NCBI GenBank assembly: GCA_002812745.2
Contig: NCSJ02000225.1
Location: 1-64,000 of the forward strand
Source: Scytalidium lignicola
Lineage: Eukaryota; Ascomycota; Leotiomycetes
DNA length: 64,000 bases
Reading direction: 5' to 3'
Under the pieces are notes generated by a model that saw only the letters and a list, made by a program, of their open reading frames with translations, had not been told where the DNA came from and made no database searches. Positions 60,182 through 64,000 of this stretch are shown here, piece after piece. Positions within the stretch are counted from its first letter, which is position 1; each line of letters starts with the position of its first letter. The position numbers and the translations under genes are program-made.

Positions 60182-62848
60182 ATGCTTTCCGCAGATATCG
60201 CCATGATTAGCAGTACTCCTGCACCTAAGAGATATGAGTGTCGGCGTTGTGAGCGACGCTTCAGCAGGAGGGAGCATCTGCAGCGCCATGAGCGGTCTCG
60301 TAAGAACTTCGCCTTCGCTTTCCCTGCAACAACACCTCCCCTAACCTGAAAAATGCAGATACAAAAGAAAAGCCCTTTGCTTGTACTATATGCTCTCAAG
60401 CTTTCACTCGCCGGTGAGTTTCAATACTACGATCTCATCCTTGCTTTACATTCACACTTACACTCTACCAGCGACCTGCTGGCGAGGCATAATCGATTGA
60501 ATCACACCACTCCCGAGTCCGAAGTTCAAGTGCTGTCGCCGTCACCCTCCCAGTCTTCAGCAACTTTCATACCCGATCTCCAGCGCCAGGATCGCGATGT
60601 TACGACGAACCTTAACCGTGCGACAGTCATCGCACCTCAGATCTACACGGAAAACGAGCCACGCCGTGCGTCCTATCCGATCCCCGACACCGGTCCTAGT
60701 CCTCAGATGGATATCCAAATGGACGGGCAAACTCCCCGCCAAAGCCAATGGCAGCCAACTCCTCTTCCAAATCCTCCGAGCGAGACGAATCCATCTATGA
60801 CGAGTCCGGCAATGCTAGTCGGTGCCTCAATTTCAGATCCATGGTTTCCACCTCATATGGAGGCCACCAGTGGAGATTTCTCATCTTTCCTCGACAGCAT
60901 TTCTCTTCCATCTCACCAGTTCAGCAACTATTTCCAGTTTGAACAACCACTTCCTTACTTTTCCCCTGATCCACTCCCCGATACGCCAATTGCTGGCCCT
61001 GAGGCCAATCAACATCAACGGTCCACGGTAACCACTGGCACCGATCCAACAGACGCGCATGATTCATTTACCCAGTTTGGAAGCCGTCTTCCCAGTTTAC
61101 AGCCAGAAGATCACCAGGGAAGCAATACAGCAGCACAGAAGAAGGAAGCACCGACCGCTGCAATGACCAGCCTATATCGTCGGCCACTCAAGCTAACGAA
61201 TGTGAGTATTGAGGACCGAGCAAGTGTTGTGGAAAAATTAGAATCTTTCAGAGATGTAGTCCCGCCTGGCTTCACAATTGTCTCTCGACATGCTCTCTCA
61301 CGTTATATCACCGGTTTCATCTCCGGGTTCCACGAACACTTACCATTCTTGCATCTTCCCACCATGTCTGTTGCGACAGCTTCACTGGAATTGGTCCTCG
61401 CACTAGCAGCGATTGGAGCTCAGTATTGTCGTGAACCGGACAAGGGCCTTGAAGTTTTCAATGTGGCAAAAGCTGTTTGTGTTGAGAGAATCAGAAGGCG
61501 GGATGAAAAGGCATCGATGACGATGAATGGTGCCGCGGAGAGCATGATGAATGGAGGCGGAGGAGGAGCTGAACAAGATCTTCAGGGAGTTGATACCGAT
61601 GCTATGATGATGATTGATGGCAGTTATAATCCTATCGAAACAGCTCAAGCATTACTCATCCTGATGGCTATGGCGACCTGGTTCGAAAGACGACCTCCTG
61701 CGCGTGAAGCTCCAGCCATTCGATCGTTATTAGAGACGCTGATGCGGGACGAAGGGTTTAAGTCTTCATCTCCGCCTGACACAATTTCCTGGCCAGAATG
61801 GATCCTTCACGAAGGAGCTAAACGTACGAAATTCGTGATATATTGCTTTTTCAACTTGCACAGCATCGTTTTTGACATCCCGCCGATGATACTCACAGGA
61901 AAGATTGACATGGAGCTTCCTTGTATGGAGGTTGAGTGGAAAGCACCTACGGAGGCTATCTGGAGGGAAGCTCGTCGAAATAGACGACTAGAACCACAAT
62001 TCCTGTCCACATTCCAGGGTCTGTTTAAGGGCCGTGATGCTGGACCAGTAGAGGAACGGCCAAGATTTAGTAGTCTGGGAAGCTACATCCTTATTCACGC
62101 TCTCATTCAACACATCTGGCTCACTCAAGAGTTACACCGCAGTCAACCACGTCCAGAAGGTGATGCCGACGCAGGCCACCTCCTCGCCTCCTCAGTAACG
62201 GCTCTAGAAGGCGCGCTCAAGAGCTGGCAGCATAGCTGGGAACGCAACCCAGAATCCTCCGTCGATCCTCTTTCTCCTCACGGCCCTTTATCTTTCAACT
62301 CCACCGCCCTCCTCAGGTTAGCATATATCCGAATCAACATAGACACCGGTCCAGTTCGTTCTCTCGGTTCATGTAATCCAACCCAGATCGCTGCCTCCAT
62401 CATAGCTGCTCCTCCAGTTAACCGGAGCAAACGCATGACGCGCGCAGCGCTACATTGTGCTCATGCATTAAGTATACCTATCAAACTCGGAATCAACAGT
62501 ATCGCGCACACGAGGCTCTTCTGGAGCATCCAGCATGCACTATGTAGTCTCGAATGCGCGCTCCTATTAACCAAATGGTTGGAGCGCGTGGTGCCTCTTG
62601 TTGGTTTGAGATACGAAGATGGTGGGTTAAGTGAAGCTGAGCGGAGGCTGTTAGGTTTTGTGGTGGAGATGGTGGCGGAGACGGAGTGGGCTGCGCCAGA
62701 GGAGGAGTTGTTGAGAGATGAGAGAAGGTTAAGTGCGGTGGTGGTGAGGGTTTGGGCTCGGTTGTTCCGGAGTGATGATATTTGGGAGATTGTGGATGTT
62801 ATTGGACGGAGTTTGGAGGTTTATGCGGATATGTTGGAGTCTCGATAA
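60182..62848 (+). CDS. C2H2 zinc-finger transcription factor with fungal-specific regulatory domain
   Basis: Predicted 849 aa from three exons: 60182-60299, 60359-60413, 60472-62848, all in phase. Two adjacent C2H2 fingers are split by the introns: YECRRCERRFSRREHLQRH and FACTICSQAFTRRDLLARHNRLNH. A long Pro/Ser/Gln-rich low-complexity linker follows (about 60-270), then a Fungal_trans-type domain (about 290-800) starting near SRHALSRYITGFISGFHEHLPFLHLPT. The combination is typical of fungal regulators of carbon or lipid use. Its position inside the run of catabolic genes suggests it controls them. A first-exon-less reading from the ATG at 60353 would lose both fingers and is rejected. Confidence 0.92.
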
Positions 62849-63438
62849 TCTTTATTTTTTAATTTATTTTGGTATTTTGCACTGGGTTGAGGTTAGGTTT
62901 TTGGATGGTGGAGGTTCAAGGTTGAATGTTCCTTCATTCTCTAAGTGGAGATGAAGGAACGCGCGGATGGAGGATGGAAGGATGGATGGAAGGAAGGAAG
63001 GGAGGGAGCCGGTATATATGAAAAAAGGAGTTTGGGGAATCTGTAATAACTTTACACTCAAATTCACGTTTACTGAGGGATATGAATGTGGAGTTGAATG
63101 TGCTTTACTAGAACTTACTTTAGTTGAGAGCACATCAGAAATAGTAAGAGATATTTAATTAGAAATATGTGAGCACTACATTGCTAACTCTTCTAACTGT
63201 CGTGTTAAATATTTGGCGTGCAAACAACTTTCAGCTTTCACATCATATTTGTTGATAAACATTTATTAGGATTTGTTTCTGAACTGCTTGTTAGAATTAT
63301 CCTCGTTATATTATTAACCAAATCATACAATATATTATCAGCGAAGTAACGTTCAGCTCATATCCATAGCTTACAGTCAAGCATCCGAGTTCGAGTCGAT
63401 TCAATTCCCATATCATGGCAAGATCAACGCTAACTAAC
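62849..63438. other. Convergent intergenic region with a purine microsatellite
   Basis: About 590 bases between two convergent genes. At about 62955-63008 there is an imperfect GGAT/GGAA/GGGA purine run. No gene was seen; short frames here are noise. Confidence 0.5.
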
Positions 63439-64000
63439 CTACTCATAAAATGCCTTTGCTGCAATCAACTCATCCGCAACCTCCTTATCATGCCCAAAGA
63501 CTATTTTCGCATTATACAGTCTTTGCAAGCGTCGAATCATTTGCAGGCTGCGATACCAAGCATTGTGGTCTCTCGCAAGCCCACCATGCGGATGTCCAAC
63601 GGAATAATTCTCTTTGACATGGAACTGATCTGACGTCCAGATGAATGTACCATCCTTCTCCAGATTCACCTGCATGATACACAGGCCCGGCGTGTGGCCT
63701 GGTGAATGGTGTAGTATAATCCCCTGGAATAGATCTAGTTGTGAGTCTGGAAAGGTGTTCCAATTCAACTTCTCTAGGAGCATGTAATGCCCCAGATACA
63801 CGCCTAGATCGGCCCCAGTTGCGATAGCCCAGCAGGCATGCTTGAATTCCTCCTCGTGGACGTAGATTGGGACGTCAGTTCCGACAAAGTGCTCTAGGCC
63901 GCCGGCATGGTCTAGGTGCAAATGGCCGATAATGATGGCTTTGACATCCTTAATATCGTATCCTGCTGCTCTGATGGCTCCGGGTAGCGTCTGCTTGTCT
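63439..64000 (-). CDS. Metallo-beta-lactamase-fold hydrolase (AHL-lactonase-like), 5' end outside window
   Basis: Partial gene; the visible 187 codons are the C-terminal part and continue past the right edge. The zinc motif GHLHLDHAGG (HxHxDH) is near 63910. Further ligands are HHSPGHTPG, then WTSDQFH, and a final His in VFGHD. This is the N-acyl-homoserine-lactone lactonase layout. The inner ATG at 63921 lies inside the zinc motif and is not a real start. Together with the gene at 56228 this is the second lactonase-like enzyme in about 7 kb. Confidence 0.88.
   Translation of the reverse strand, partial: DKQTLPGAIRAAGYDIKDVKAIIIGHLHLDHAGGLEHFVGTDVPIYVHEEEFKHACWAIATGADLGVYLGHYMLLEKLNWNTFPDSQLDLFQGIILHHSPGHTPGLCIMQVNLEKDGTFIWTSDQFHVKENYSVGHPHGGLARDHNAWYRSLQMIRRLQRLYNAKIVFGHDKEVADELIAAKAFYE

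Noticed and set aside
60353..60470. In-frame ATG at 60353 as start of the C2H2 regulator
   Set aside because: It reads intron sequence and destroys both zinc fingers; the start at 60182 with two introns restores them in phase.
62955..63008. Purine-rich tandem run considered as a CRISPR-like or regulatory repeat
   Set aside because: It is an imperfect tetranucleotide microsatellite with no spacers; fungi have no CRISPR arrays.

Overview
The window looks like a filamentous ascomycete (Pezizomycotina) genome. The genes have short 42-91 nt GT-AG introns, there is an iterative highly reducing polyketide synthase, and an AT-rich retroelement block has been mutated in the manner of repeat-induced point mutation (RIP). 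No genus can be fixed from the sequence alone. Single 'n' characters are scattered through the assembly, mostly beside homopolymers.

Region 1 (1 to about 21.85 kb) is a gene-free, AT-rich graveyard of LTR retrotransposons. It holds, in order: a minus-strand Ty3/Gypsy relic with its 5' LTR; a plus-strand Copia integrase/RT relic; a terminal-inverted-repeat element made of GACCGT/ACGGTC motifs; and, inserted in that element, a tandem Copia array (LTR-internal-LTR-internal-LTR, three LTRs of exactly 254 bp) bounded by one 5-bp target duplication. A pair of 178-bp LTR-like repeats, a degenerate gag-like stretch and a GC-richer inverted repeat follow at the edge of the gene space.

Region 2 (22.1-43.4 kb) is a probable biosynthetic gene cluster: a complete HR-PKS (KS-AT-DH-CMeT-ER-KR-ACP, about 2640 aa, 10 exons), an FSH1-type serine hydrolase, a secreted GH65 (acid-trehalase type) enzyme with a C-terminal discoidin-like domain, a condensation-type O-acyltransferase, a GT32/capsule-type glycosyltransferase and a CYP52-like P450. 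The likely product is an oxidised, acylated, glycosylated reduced polyketide, i.e. a glycolipid. The GH65 gene is the unusual member and suggests, by inference only, that trehalose or a related glucoside is involved.

Region 3 (44.1-51.5 kb) holds a divergent cytosolic glutamyl-tRNA synthetase, two small secreted proteins and one protein of unknown function. Region 4 (52-64 kb) looks like a second, catabolic cluster: a zinc alcohol dehydrogenase, an MFS sugar-type transporter with an apparent frame break, two metallo-beta-lactamase-fold (lactonase-like) hydrolases, a 3-hydroxyisobutyrate-dehydrogenase-like oxidoreductase, a carboxymuconolactone-decarboxylase-like protein and a C2H2/Fungal_trans transcription factor. 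Exon structures were worked out by hand from splice sites and reading phase. Family calls are from recognised motifs, not database searches.
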